From positions 85,400 to 149,399 of the forward strand of contig JASANC010001978.1 in assembly GCA_030248135.1 (NCBI GenBank): a DNA stretch of 64,000 bases, read 5' to 3'. Below are positions 21,981 through 36,900 of the stretch, piece by piece (the first letter of the stretch is position 1; each line of letters starts with the position of its first letter). The notes beneath the pieces are model-generated. The model saw nothing but the letters and a program-made list of their open reading frames with translations. It was not told where the DNA came from and searched no databases. The translations under genes and the position numbers were made by a program. Origin of the DNA: Theristus sp. LFF4_11 (Eukaryota > Nematoda > Chromadorea > Monhysterida > Xyalidae).

Positions 21981-24900
21981 ATGCCGACAGTTAGCAGCTC
22001 AAGAACTGCCCAAACAAAAGCCAGAGGAGGTGGTGGTGGCGGCCGCGGTAGGCGACTTCGAACCCGCGGTGGCACATCTGCCAGAGGATCGAAAATGTCG
22101 ACAACCACCACCAATCGAGATCCACTGAAACCAGCAAGAGTGCCCCCATCAACTAAACAGCAACCGACTGAATCTGCAGCGAGAAAACGCAAACGGCCGA
22201 AGCAACGCAAAGCGTCGGAAGGTAAAATGACATTGGCGTTGCCATGTGGAGTTGTGCGACCTCGCGTTCGGATGTCATTCGGGAATCTGGTATTGTGGTT
22301 TTGTGATCCACTGATTCCATCCAATATTGGACAGTGTAAGTTGACATTGAATCCAATTCATGTATGAGCCGCAAGGTGTACGCAATCAAAATGGAAGTAA
22401 AGAATGAAATCCAAAAACGCCAAGTTCAAGCAACTCAACACAAGCAACATTCAGTTTAACATTTTTTAACACCTTTCATTTTTCCAATTTCCTTCGTTCT
22501 TGCAGAACCACGCGACGATAATCTCCCGGATGATGAAGACAACCTCTCAGTCGACGACTCATACGGTTCGCGAATATCCGATTTGACGACGGACGATTTG
22601 CCACCGACGAAACGATCCGCTCTGGATGACGAGTTCTTTCGTCTAAAGCAAAACATTGAACAACATGCCGCGGCGGCAAAAGGTTGGTTGTTTTTTTCAA
22701 TTTTTTGAGGAACTTGAATATTTCAATGTAAATTTATGGACAACTTTGGATTCTGACTGATCCGCTTGAACTGCTTGTGAGTGATCGGTTTTCGTAGGCT
22801 TTAGTCGTTTGAGTACAGCTGGCTAGCCGCTCCACAATGAGTCACTGTGATCATTTTTTTGTTCGGAATTCTTAGCCGAAAAGCCGGCGAGTTTTTACCA
22901 AACCATGGAACCCAAGATACAGAAATTCACAAATTGCAGCTCAAAAAATCGCGCCGGCCGTCGGTCTTGAGCAAGAGGCGTCCGAAAGTTCGGAGAACGA
23001 GGAGAGCGAGTCGACGTCGAGAGCGGCAGCGCTGCCGAAGCGGCCGAAACAGGCGAACCGGGACGATCGGTCGTCGGTGGTGTCGTCGACGATCGCTGAC
23101 GATGACCACGAATCGGAGACGTTCGAGTCTGACTTTGGGCAGGAGGTGAGGAGAGACACTTTTTTTTATGTGGATTGGCTGATTTTGAACAATGGAGACA
23201 GTAGCTGGCTGATTGGTGCGTCACCAACCGGCTGATTGATTATTAGTATCGTCATGGTCGTACCCGGGTGACACGGTCGTCTGGTGTGGCGGAATATGGT
23301 GCGCGGACACAGGGGGCAAATGGCGTTTGCGGCAAGCAGCGCCGTGTTGCGGTAGTCGAAATCGAACCACGGTTCACCTCACCACAACGTCGCATCAACA
23401 AGCAACAGCACAACGTGCAACATGCTAATAATGAATCTCTGCAGTTGCACGCGTTTCATGTTGCCTTTTCAGTCAGACATGGATGACGACCGTGGCGAGG
23501 GCACCAGCACGCCACCGGGCTGGCTTAGTGCACAGGCGCCTTGGGTGGAGCTGCAAGAGCAGGTGATCGCTGCGCCGTTGGAGTTGCCGCCGAGCTCAGA
23601 GGATCTGCTCATTGACAACCAGCATTTGTTTGATGCTTTAGAGGTATATGAGCGTTTTGTGCGAGTTTTCTGGATATGGTGCTTTTTGTGAACTTGCATA
23701 CGCAATCAACTGTGAGTTGTGTTTTTGTGTTCTCAAAATGTGCTTCCCAAACGGTTTTCAATACGTGCACGGTGCGCATTTCGTTTTTTTTTATCTCGAG
23801 TTTGAGTCAAGAGTCTTGACTTCAACCGACAAACTCAGTTTCACCATTCGCCTTCCGTCTTATCCGCATCTTACAAACGAGAAAAAACGCGTGTGCGCCC
23901 AGGTGTACGAGATACTCCGCCGCTTCCATCACCTGATCCGCCTGTCGCCGATGTTGTTCGAGGATTTTTGTGCGTGTCTGCTCGCGAAGGAGCAGTCGCG
24001 TATGTTGGCGGACGCGCACGTCGCCCTGCTACGGGTGTGCTTGAAGGACGACGACGACGAACAGATCGTGCTGTGTCCGCCGGACACGCGCGAGTCGCAG
24101 CATCTCATGTTCTTTCTGCTCGATGCGATGACTTATGCGGAGGTGAGTGGGCCACTTAGGAGATGTGAATGAGTGCTCCATGGGGTGGTCTTGTTTCCGT
24201 GAATCTGGACCAGCCGCATCATTATGTATGTTTGGTGTGGTTATATCACCACTATTGACTGGCATAAAAAAACTTGTGAAACGGTTTTTTTGTCTCGCCA
24301 CGTTTTATCACACTTCCTAGCGTTGGATATTCGTTGAACTCTTTTCAACCATCGACTACACAAACCGATCTGCTTCACCGGCCTCCGTGCCGATCTAAAA
24401 AAAGCTAAATGTCACCTTTCGACACTAGGTGCTCCGTCAATACGCCGTCTCGGACTCGGAGAACTGTTCCCCTGAAATCAGGACGATCCTGAACACCGGT
24501 GACTACCCGTTCGTTGGTCTGAACGAGCGCCTGCTGGTGCTACGATGGTTGTGCGAACGATTCTTGAGGTCGAGACTGTTCAACAAGGAGGTCAAGGACG
24601 AGGGGCAACTGGTGCACGATGAGCACTGTCGAGATTGTGCTAGTACTGGTGGGTTTTTGTGGTGGGCTGAGGGGGGGGGGGGGGTGGGTGGTAATTGTGA
24701 GTGGCATACTCGGACGTTCGGGCAAAAGGGGGATGGGGGGGGGCAGTGAGTTGGTTTTTGTAAGACCAGTTATGAACGAAACTCTATAAGCCACACTGCA
24801 TTTGAGGCTATTCGATTTTTGAGCATGTGAACTGTTGCGATTTTGTGGTTGAATTTGCCAGAATCGCGTAGAGTGCGATTTGTAAGACTGAAGGTGACAC

Positions 24901-27900
24901 TTTTCTTGTGCAGGCGAACTGCTCGTGTGCGATGGCTGTTCAGCCGGCTACCACCTGGCTTGCTTGATGCCTCCGTTGAGCGCTGTACCGGAAGGCTCGT
25001 GGTATTGCTATGCTTGTCGAGCTCATCAGGTTCGTTAATCTGTTCTGTTTAGGCGTTGACATTTTGTAGCACGCGTTTGCAAAGTGATTCAGAACTTTTC
25101 TGGAAGGAACACCGTGCAATTTGTTGTGGTATCTGACAAAATGCTGCTTAGTCACAAAAATGCGTGGTATCGTGTTTTTGTGACGTGAACCGTACGGTTT
25201 CCAGAAATGGTAGAGTGATAAGCAACGGTCGATTGGATTGAAACGTCAAGGGAAAACGTGTAACAAACAGCACCTGCAAAAGTGAGCAATCTCGACTCGC
25301 CTGCCCGCCCATGCATTTCAGGTGAAAGGCGTTTACGACTGTACGACGAGAGCAGAGCGCGGTCGCTACTCACTCCGTCAGCAGTGGCTGGGCGTGGATC
25401 GACACGGCCGACGCTATTGGTTCCTGGTGCGACGGCTGTTTGTGTGAGTCGTTTGGAAAAATTCACATTACAAAAACAGTTGTTGTTGTTTTTTAATTTT
25501 GCTGAAATAAATGAAAAACAACATGACATCCGTTCTTGAATAAACCTTTGTAGACATTTACAGAACAACAGGCTGATTTGAAGATTCGGCTAACGTTTGA
25601 TGTTTTTGTTTTCAAATCGTTCAGCTTCAACCAAGAAGGCGACCAGAGCGTCCGCTACTACAGCAGCCCTGTACAGTTGCGTTGCTTGATCGAGAAACTC
25701 GACGCCGACAATCTCGAGGGGGCGTTGTGCGATCGGTTGCATGAACTGTTGGCGGAGATGCTCAGGCAAATGGAGATCACGCGGCAGTTGACCGAGCAGC
25801 AGTGCACTACGGATCGCTCGTATCTGGAGATTGCCGAATATGGTTGGTGGAGTTTTTCTGTCAGGTTTCAGTTGGAAGTGGAAATGGAAAATGGAAAAAC
25901 ATCGAAATCGTATTTCAGGTTTCTTAAGCAGCGCGCTGCTTTTCATAGTTTGGTTGTACACCTCCACCAGCATCTTGATTTCGTCATTTTCTTTCAGTCG
26001 ATCCGCCCCCAGAGAAAGGCAACGAGCCCCCTGCAGAGCTGATGGAGCTGGAAACAGCGACGTCGTCTCGTGCCGTGCAGCCGACTGGACTAAATGCACT
26101 GCGAATCGATTTCACGGAACAGTCCATGGATACAAGTGCAAACGGTGGAACACGTCGGTTGTTTGCTCATTTATTGATTCAATAATTTCATTTTTTTTAT
26201 TTTCTCTCATAATTTCGCTTTGTTTTTAGACCAACGAGTGGAACAAAATGACGCCAACGATCCGGAGCAAGCGAATACGTCGAAAACTGAGAATCGCTTG
26301 CTGCTGCATTTTTACGATTGCTTGGAACGGGTTCGAGAAAGTGTGACGCCGCGTGACGACACAGATGATGCGGAGGGTGCGTTTCATATCTGGCGTTCCG
26401 TTGTTCGTTCAGATCCAGCCGTATTCTGTTCTGTCAACCTGCCTGAAAAACTTGTTTCCTTGATTTTCAGCCGTCAAGAAAATCTTGCTGGTCAGTCGGT
26501 GGGGTGAGAACCCAGAGAAAAAAGCAGCCGCCGACCAGAATCAGGCGAAATTGAGGACAGCGCTCGGCGTGGACGAATACACGGACGGCACGGCCGTGCT
26601 AGAGCCGATGGAAAAGGCTGACCGCACTGCACCGTACAAGCTGGGAATGGAGCCGTCCACGGTGGGCGCAGCGTTTTCTTGTGATCGTTTTCAGTTGTTG
26701 GTTGTTCATTTTCGTGCGAGAAGATAATTTTTCATGTATAGTCAAATTGTAAATGATTGGCAATCAACTGATTCACTGCTTTTGACGTTGGCTCATTGCT
26801 TGCCCCAACAGCTTGATGCAACCAATTAGTGTGCCCAGAATCAAATGCCAGAATGCACGGATTGCATATTTTTAACAATTTGATTGTGCACCGTTATGTG
26901 TCCCCAAAAACCCGATCTTTTTTCGTTGAGGCCTTCATCTCTTTCAAGAGTACCCCTTCATATTGATCGTATGGACCAAACAAATTATCAACCAATTCGG
27001 ATTTGCGAGCCATTTGGTTGCATTTGCTCAGTGTTGTCTTGTCCATGGTTCAGGGTTACCGCAAATACGTCAATTATTACGCGGTGTCCGATTATGCGAA
27101 GCCGCCACATGAGCGAGTCGTCGAAAAAAATCGTGCCGCTGCGATGGCTCGCAAATACTCGGTCGATGAGGCCGGAACGTTTGAGGTGAGTTTTGCGATC
27201 GCTTTACGTTTTGACAGCACCTTGATGGGCTGTTTGGATTTGTAAACGAACCATTTGAATTTGAATTGAAATCAGTAAGCTTTGATTTCGTAAAGGATCA
27301 CATTGATTAGAGGATTGAATGAACAAATCAAAAAAACGAACAACCGAAAAAGCCAATCGTATTTTACCGTTTAGTGGCCGAAACTGTCTGCTGTCGGCGA
27401 CGACGCGGCGCAGGCGATTTATTTGGACAAGGAGACCGTGACGCGAACGCTGGCCGGCTGCGTTCGATCGATGGATGAACGCTTCCCAACGGAGCTGATG
27501 CACAGACTGTGGAAGAGTCAAGGTGAAACGGCATTGCTCGCTTTGTTTGGCGCGAGGGTTCGTAGTTCCAGTACTACCTTTTGTGAAGGCTGATGGGTCA
27601 TTCAGGTTAATCACTGTCTTCTTCATCTGCACACTGCAGCACAGTACTTTTTTATTTCGATGAAGTGACACAAACCGCTATTATACTCATCACATCAGTT
27701 CAAGTTGTAGCGCTCATTGATGTTGTTTGGTGGCAAGCGTGCGTCAATTAGCCCGTTACAGTCTGTGAACGAGTTCGTTTCGTCGTTATCAAACTCTTGG
27801 GAACCTAAAAGTCTCAAAAAAGCACTCGCACTCGACTCGACATGTTATGAAATCACGTTTTCATCAACATTCCAACTGAGCACCACCTGTCTCCAGGGCG

Positions 27901-30900
27901 CCCCACGCTGCGCAGTTCGCTCGGCACGCACGATGCGCTGTCGGCCGAAATGATCGCGAATCAATTGGTGCAATTCGAGGCGACCATCCGCCGGTGTGCA
28001 CTGACAAAATCGTGGCTGAACTCGCTCGGCCACACGCACCTTGAACGCACCAGTGTCGAGCAGCGCGACAGACGCCAGAAGGAGGAGAAACGAAGGAAAC
28101 ACGACGTCAAGGTGACAAAAGCGATGCTGTTGGTGACATCGGACATTCGTTCGTGGGCCCGCACCCGCCGATACGTTTTGTCATGTTGGCTGAATGTGAA
28201 TGGTGACGTTTAGCACCGTTCAGCTGGATTTATAGAAGGCTTGTGCTAGTCTGCGTAGAAAATTTAGACAATATGCTGGAGTTTCGAAATTTGACCTGAA
28301 CAATTTTCGTCGCAGACTGCTGACAGCAACCGAACTTGGTGTCGTTTGTTTACGTTTGTCGGTTTTTCTCCAGGAAGTCCTGTCGAACGACACGTACGAC
28401 CCGGAGATCGTCTGGGTGCAGTACACTCGATTCCAGCACCGAGCGAACGGCCATCCGCCGCATCAAATCTGGAAGCAGAAAGACGAACAGTATCGACTGT
28501 TTGGTTTGTGTATTGTTGCTTGTTCCGGCATGACTTTCTGGATTTGGCACTTTTACGCGCTGAAATGTTCAATATTAAATGACGTCACACATCGCACAGG
28601 CCATCACAAACTCGGCGGTTGGCAGTGGCATTCGTGCACACGGCTCGGCCAGTGCAAAACGCGCGATCCAGCTACTCGAGAACGAAAACGCCGTCGGATC
28701 GATGGTTTGACGGGCACGTTTTTGGCGAAACGCCAGGACCAGTGGCGCGCGGTGGTGCGTGAGCGAAAACGGGACGTGCTCACGGAGTGCTACAGTGTGT
28801 CCTGCAGAAGTTTGCAGGCGAAACCACCGGTGTGTGGACCGAACTCTCAGCTGCAGCGCTGTTATAGGTTAGTCCGTTTTGGTTGAGTTTGTTTCAATTC
28901 ATTGTTGAGTACGCTTTCGGTTCACTGTTTTGCGGTGGCTCAGTTGGTTGCATTACGCTTTTGCTTGTCACGATCTGACTGATCAGCAAAGCGTCTTGCA
29001 GCAGCAAAGCAATCAGCCGACTGCAATGCAAGCGTTTCTGTCGTCACCATCGTTCTCTGTCCGCCCACTTGCACCGTCTCTCATTTGCCATTCGCAGCGC
29101 GCAATGTCGAATGGAGACCGCCGGTGCCGAGCGCACCCGGCCAGCAGACACGGCCGACATTGCCAAGGTGGTCGTCCGTGGTGCGTTGCCGCGCGACGTC
29201 CAACTGGGCCGGCGCAGGCCGCATCCACTGCCGCCGGCGCACGATTTTCGGTTGGCGCTTGGCGTTCATTTGCTTTGTGCCGAGTCGCGTTTGGCGCGGC
29301 GTTTGTTGCTGCGAGTCGAGTTTTGTTTGAAAGAAGAGCATTCGGACACGGAACCCACCCACCCACAGATGAAAGATAGCCATTCAATCTGTCAATTTTT
29401 TGCGGGCTCGTTGGACGCAGCTCAGCACGGTGCAGATTTGGGCCTCAAAACGCGGACCAGAACAAATAAAACGACTTTTTTGCTCTTGCTTTTGAGCGGA
29501 TACAATAATCACGGAGAGAAAGGCACTTCACAGCAATCATCATTTTGCTCGTTCCCACTTGTTCAGCACGAAACGCGGCCGACGGTCGAGTCTGTTCGTG
29601 TTGCCCGAGCAGGCGCTCCGTCGCCTCGCACGTACCGGCGGCCTACTAGAGCGACTGACGCCAGACGGCTGGAACGTCTCGTCGAAGGGCTCGTGCTCGT
29701 GGCCGTATCCGTGCGTGCGTCCGTATTTCAGCACCATCTGGCGCTACCAGACGCAGGCGCGCGCACGCAGCGTGCACGCGGTCGCACTGGCATTCCGTCT
29801 GCTCTGGGTCAACCTGAAATGGGACGACGCGTTGGAGCCACCCGACAAGGCACGTTCCTGTTCCCGGGTTCCCGGTGGAGTCTGGTTTTTTGTTGTCGTT
29901 ATTTTTGGTTTTTGTAAATTTTTTTGTTTTTTTTTGTTTTTTTTTGTCTCTTTCCTTTGCTTCTAATTGTTTCGTTCGCTTGCGGAAAGATAGCCAAATG
30001 GCGTTATTATTCACACGGTTATTATTCGGTTGTTCAGCAGGTGTGTGACTAAAAGAACTTGGTGAAAAACATTTTGGAATCTCAGACTCGTCCTTTTGGT
30101 GTTGCAAGTTTATTTCATGATTTGTTATCATTCGACTTAATTCGCCGTTTTTTGTTTTTCACTCCAGCTGCACGACGGAAACGTACCGGTGATGACAGTG
30201 AACAACGACGACAATGATCAACAGCGAATTGTTAGTTTTGGAAATTTTATTGCACAAAACCGAAACCCGACCAGTCGTCAAAAGTCACACAAACGTAGTG
30301 ACGGATTGGCTGATTTGAATTTATTACTGCTACAATGAAATTTGCTTCTCTGGGAGACAGGAACACAATTCGTGTAAGAAAACATTGAGGTAACGCCGTT
30401 TTCTCATCTAGAAACACCTCAGAAAAACCACGATACGATTGCAAAAAAAAACCGACAATTCGAATCTCCATTCTCAAAATCGACCAGTAGTAGCTGGCTC
30501 AGTTTCTGCTCAATCACCAGGTCCTCGATCACCATGAGCTACCGCCGCATGGTCTCATCAGCAAGTACTACATGAAGATCAACGAACTGTCCGTCGATCT
30601 GTTGGTCGATTACGAGCGAGAAATCGCGAATCAACGGTCGTCCGCGAAAAAGCGACGTCGCTCCGTTGTCGCGGTCGAAGTCGGCAAAAGTATGGACTGC
30701 CTTTGTCTCTTCGGATAGGTTTTCAAGCGAATTTCATTATGTTTTGTGAATTTTCAAAAAAAAAATTCCAGCGCGTGACACGCTGCTGTTCTCGCAGCTC
30801 GAGGGCACCGTACGTCGATTGGAGTGGGTGAACGACGCTGATTTGAAGGTCGGTGATAAACCGCGAATGTTTTGGAATGAGCATTTTTCGGGAATCGAAA

Positions 30901-33900
30901 TTTTATATTTTGGGTCTCCGAACTACATGCTGTTCATACAGTTTTAATCGGAGTTTGCTGCTTTTTTTGCAAAATACAATGAATGAATGAATTGTATTGT
31001 TGTGATGAGCGACTCAACGACAACGTCGACTATTGTGGATTTATTCAAACGTGTCCGGACTAAAATGACGTCATTTGCTTTGAAGACTCCCGTTTATCAA
31101 GGTACAGGCACCAAAATGTCAGTTTGGTGTGACTGATTCGACATTCACCATTTGTTTACGGGAAGAAATCAACTAAACGGAAAGTCTGGTTTGCTGTGAA
31201 CGGCAAGCGCATGTTTGGCGGCGCATGACGTCATTTCAGTGGGACACGTTTAAAAAAATAGGTCATAACTATAAAAAGTAAGTGTACAGCGCTGAATTTG
31301 CTCAGCTCTGGGAGATCGTGACGTACTGGCAGCGGCTGGAGCGGCGCATGACGATGGAGGCGCAGGCGCAACGCCTCCAGGAGCAGCATCGTCTGCGGCT
31401 GTCCGCCGGCACCAACAGCATTCTGCTGCCGCAACGCAAATCGCTGCCGACGAACGATGCCGCGTTCAGTAGCAGCGCCTCGATGCTCAGTCGTCCGTTG
31501 CGACTGGTGAACGCGCTCGACACCGGCTCACCCACCACCCTGGTGTTCGGTCGCAATGCGGCTGGTCGAATTTGTGAGTGCCGGTTTTTTTAGGGTTTTT
31601 TTTCTCGGTGGAAAAAGGAAGGATAAAGGTGGAGAGTTTGATGAGCCCGCATGTGCCGTTGCGAGATTTTGTTTGTACTGTGAATTTCGCTTGTTTGAAA
31701 GCAACAACAGCCGTGAACAACAAACAACAATCGTGCAGCAACGCAAGTGCGCCCCGGCAGCGATGCGATGCGTCCGGTCACGTCGGTCACTCGCATCGTG
31801 TCGCCGTCGTTCCGGCCGCTGACTGCCGCCGCAGCTGCTAGTAATGCGGTTCGCTCGACCCGTCTGACGCCGATGGGCGCCGCCGCACAAACGACTCGCG
31901 GCTACGTCGTCCAGTCACGTGACCCGCACACGCCGTCGCCGTTGAGTCGACCGGAGCAGTGGCAGGTGCGCTGTGCGCTTTGTTGTTGTGGTGTATCATT
32001 TTTTGGGAAGAAAATTAGTTTTTTTTTGGTCTGACGCGCCAATTCAAAATTGTTCAACGTGACCGTGCCGTCGTATGATAAACTTCCAATGGTGTTTTCT
32101 TGGTAAAGTTTGATTATTTCTTATTTCTACATTCCAGAAAGCGTACGAACGCCAGCCGACATCAAGCGGCACTCAGATTCGACGCATAGTTGTGCCATCG
32201 CGCCCCGCGATTCCAACCGTGGTAAGATGTGTGTTTTTTTAAGTCTTTTTGTGCTAAACAAACGATGTCGTAGTATTCGTTCAGTCGTTTATCGAAAGAC
32301 CCACAATACTGGATTAGTATCATGTCCATTCGCGAGCGAAGCGCAGCGTAGCGGACAGCGGATGCGACATAATATGGCCCGTCAGTCGCTCGCGCTAAAA
32401 TTCCAAACTTGCTGTGCCTCGCATCGCATTGTGAGCATAAAAGGAGTTAAGAATTTTTTTCTGCGGCACACAGGCAGACAATCCACAGATACACTGTGTG
32501 CACGCGAAATTTTTTCGTGGTGATCTTCTACACACGCTGTGTGCGTATTTTATCAATTCTGAAAGTGAAAAAAAATATTCTTGTTTACCCCTTTTTTTCG
32601 GCTATGTCATCAAATGTGTTCGCAGTTTCAGTGATATAAAGAAATTTCTGACTGTTATAAGAAAAACATTTTCTAGGGTAAAAATCTTCGGGATTTTCAA
32701 ATTTCGCATTCATTTTTTTTCCGATGCTTCCCAAGGCTCAAAATTGAGCTTGTTTGTACAAAATTACGAAAAAGGCTTATTTTGAAGTGTATTTGCGGTT
32801 TCTGCGCGAGAAACAAACCGTTATTTGACGAATAAAAAAGTTTCTAGGGGTAACCAACAACGGAGAGTTTGAATTTGACCTTTATTTTTAAAAAAATCAA
32901 AGGAATAGCTGTTAAATAACCAAAATCGTGACGATTTCGGGCAAATCGGCCGTAGAAATTGGCGAAATCGGTTCAAAAACAAAAAAAATAGAAAGTGGTG
33001 TATTCCGGGGTAATTCAATGCGCTGATCACGGATTTCGGGTTAGTTTTCTTATGTGAGCAACGGTACATACTGCATCGTGACGATTTCGGGCGAATCGGC
33101 CGTGGAAATTGGCGAAATCGGTCCAAAAACTAAAAATGAGAAACTGGTGTAGCCCGGGGTAACTCAATGCGATAATCACGAATTTTGAATTAGTTTTCTT
33201 ATGTGAGCGCTCTACATACTGAATCGTGACGATTTCGGGCGAATCGGCCGTGGAAATTGGCGAAATCGGTCCAAAAACAAAAAAATGAGAAACTGTGTAG
33301 TCAGGGGTAATTCAATGCGCTGATTACGTATTTTGGATTAGTTTTTGATGTGAGCAACTCTAGATACTGAATCGTGACGATTTCGGGCGAATCGGCCGTG
33401 GAAATCGGTTCAGAAATGAAAAACAAGAAAATGGTGTTTTCCGGGATAATTCAATACGCTGATCACGGATTTTGGATTCGTTTTTTATGTGAGCAACTCT
33501 AAATGCTGAATAGTGACGATTTCGGGCGAATCGGCCGTGGAAATTGGCGAAATCGGTCCAGAAACGAAAAACAAGAAAACGGTGTTTTCCAGGGCAATTC
33601 AGTGCGCTGATCACGGATTTTGGATTAGTTTTTTTATGTGAGCAATTCTAGATACCGAATCGTGACGATTTCGGATCAATCGGCCGTGGAAATTGGCGAA
33701 ATCGGTCCAGAAATGAAAAACAAGAAAATTGTGTTGTCCAGGGTAATTCATTGCGCCGATCACGGCTTTTGGGTCAGTTTTCTTATGTGAGCAATTCTAG
33801 GTACTGAACCGTGACGATTTCGGGCGAATCGGCCGTAGAAATAGCATAGGCGAATTCGGCCCAAAAACGAAAAATGAAAAACCTGAGTTCTCCGGGGTTT

Positions 33901-36900
33901 AGAAGAATGTGTGACCAACGAATTGTGAATTTGGTCCGACCTTCGCGGCTTATGTAAAAGTCAGAATATTATCTAAAAATGCGGGAGACGCACATAAAAG
34001 GAGGAATATGGCTTTGTGTAAGCAGTGACGACTTGGCTCGACAACACTTTTCAAGTCTCTGATGTGGTACACACGGATACAAGTACATAAGAGCCATATT
34101 TTTGCGCCGTTTATTCATTAAATTCGGTTGCACATGGCAACCCTCGTACTTTGTTTGTAGACAAATGAAACTTTCACATTTGCGGTATTTCGGGCATTTA
34201 GCGACCACTAAAAACACTAAAACAACGATCAATACATAATGTCCGCTGTTTGCGGTTTCGCCAGGTAGACGCATACCGCGGTGTCCCCTGGCTCGTCAGT
34301 GCGACGGACACCAGGCAGAACTGCCGAAGGTGTTTTACCACAGACAGATCTTATAGTCTAGGCAAAACATCAGATCAGACTTTGGATCGCTGACACTGCT
34401 TTGCCCAGGACAAAGTGTATCGCAGAGGTATATCGGAACGCAAGGTTTCCTTCTGTGGCAAAGGCAATGACTCACGGGACAGACGGTTTATCCTACCACA
34501 AGAGTTTGGTAAAAAGGGTGAAAATCAACGGCAGACAACACCATTCTGTCACTGGTTCTGGTGTGTACACAGCGGTGCGTACGTTAGCAACAACGATAAA
34601 GCTACATGCAGCAATGTTTTGCAATCTCTGATTTTTCTGTTTTGCACAGAATTTGCAGAATTTCGCACATGGTGTGATTTTAGACTAAACTGAAGAGGAC
34701 AATTTAAAAAAATTAAAAAAGTTTTTACGCTTTTCAGGAAAACAAACGCGGCGCAAAAATATAGCTCTTATGTACTTGTATCCGTGTGTACCACATCAGA
34801 GACTTGAAAAGTGTTGTCGAGGCAAGTCGTCACTGCTTACACAAAGCCATATTCCTCCTTTTATGTGCGTCTCCCGCATTTTTAGATAATGGTTATATAG
34901 GCACAGAACCCCAATTAACACAGGAATTATCCTGATAACCACCAATAATTACCTACTATTAGCTTCTTCCCCCTAACAAGCAAAAGAAAAAAGTTGTGGA
35001 AAGCGTATCACATGTAACGGTGGCAAAAGATCATCTTTGGGATTTTGCGCCAGTTCCGATTTAGCTGAGTTGGTGACCGAAGCGCTGACGATCGCACACC
35101 ACGGCCAAGCTCTGCTTTGTTGTGCCACTGTTTTGTCTAAATTGAATGAATTTTTAACTGTGCATACCTGTTGTGCCCGCGCGTAATAAAAGGAACCAAC
35201 AGAAAGGGAGCTTTGTATTCGGAAAAAAAGTTTCAGTTCAGTTTTGACAAGTTTTTTCTTTATACGCAGGTTCGACCACCAGTCGAGAAACTGCCGCCTC
35301 ACTGTTCACTGGCGAAAGTGGTGATGCCAAACAGCAATCAACGACAGATGGTCCTGGTAAGGATGATTGGTATGGTACTTTCCAATGTGAATAATCGACT
35401 GTATCAGGCTGTGGTGTTTCATGTTCAATTGTATTGAAGCAAATCAACGCTATCTCGTAACCCACCAGAGCCAGCTTAGGACTTCACTATTAATTGGTGA
35501 ATCGGTGCACGAACACCAACTTTCATTCTCAGTTGGTGGACGTGCTGCAAGTGAACTCGGACCGGAGTCTCGTGATCCCGCAACTTCCGTCCGACCTCCG
35601 CTATCCGGTCTGGCTGCGTATGCCGGACGGCAGTCTGCAGCCGTTGGAACGTCCGTCGTCACGGCCACCGCCACCGCCAGTAGCAATGCCGCCGCCGAGC
35701 GCGTTTGTGCCCGTCGGATCGAGCATCATCGATGTCACCGATCCGAATCGATCTGTCGTGAGTGGTTCAGCGGATTTCGTTCAACATTATTTAGTGACGC
35801 ATGACAATTTTGATGTCAATTGTTCTCATCCATCCGTGAATTTTTCTAAAAGTACGATCGATCCGTCGGTGAGATATCAGGGCAGTGGAATGCCGATATG
35901 AGCGTGCTTTGAAACGTTTTGTTTGTTTGATGATTGAATTTGGCGTTGGCACAGTTTTTGATAAATTGTCAAAGCTCTCCATTGCAGCCATTACCAGTGT
36001 CCTCGATTGTTGGTGGCGTACCCGGTGAACGCGTGGGCGCTCGTGTGCCGCACCGCCCCGCCGTCACAGCACGCAGGCCGTTTCGACAAGACGGTGGCAA
36101 TGATGAATACGGCCAACAGGTGAGTCAGACAAGAGGCATCGTTTTCAAATGACACTGTAAACGCAGTCCCATCCAGTGCTGTTGAGAACTGAGAAAAAAT
36201 GACAGCCAACTCTGTGTACATGACGTCTGTGCGCTATGCGTCCGCCTGGCTGGTGAAAAACCGCTAGCAACTTAAGTGAATGTAGAGTCGGTCAAGTTGC
36301 GAACGCGACGAGATTGCATGAAAATGCTCTTCTGTCGTTTGCCAATGCTGTTTGACTATCGTTTCGTTGTCCAATGAATACGTGATGCCATGTATTTTGC
36401 GTTCAGTCGGCGCCGATGATCGCGAGCAGTTCATCGTCCACCGCCGACACCCGTCAGTTCTACAGTCCCCAGCGTAACTCCGGCGTCATCAGTCCCAGTC
36501 GAGATCCGATGCTCGGTGGCTTGGTCGTCGGCATCGCTGAGACGTCAAGCACCAACTCACCCGACCTCTCTTCAATCAGGTGATTGGTTTTTTCTGCTTG
36601 TTTGAGATTTTAAAATTTTGTGTTTTTTGGTTTGTGTCAACTTAATTCGACGAATTGACTGACTCCTCTTGACTCGACTAATGATTATTATTGCTGATAT
36701 GAAACATTTCCGGTTCATGTCGCTTTTTTCAGATTTTTTCCTCACTTTTCGACGTGAGACATGAGTAATGCGTAAAATGAGAGATACAAGAATAATGCTG
36801 ATTGGTTATAATATACTGGAGCAGCCAATCAGCGTGCGTGTATAATTCGAACATCCTCAATTCCAATCAACTTTTTTTGATAAACTGTGCACCTGTCGGT

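Noticed and set aside
28930..29387. Several long overlapping ORFs on both strands
   Set aside because: Shadows of the BPTF exon 29098-29304. The chosen frame is the one that joins in phase to the family block starting SSLFVLPEQALRRLAR.
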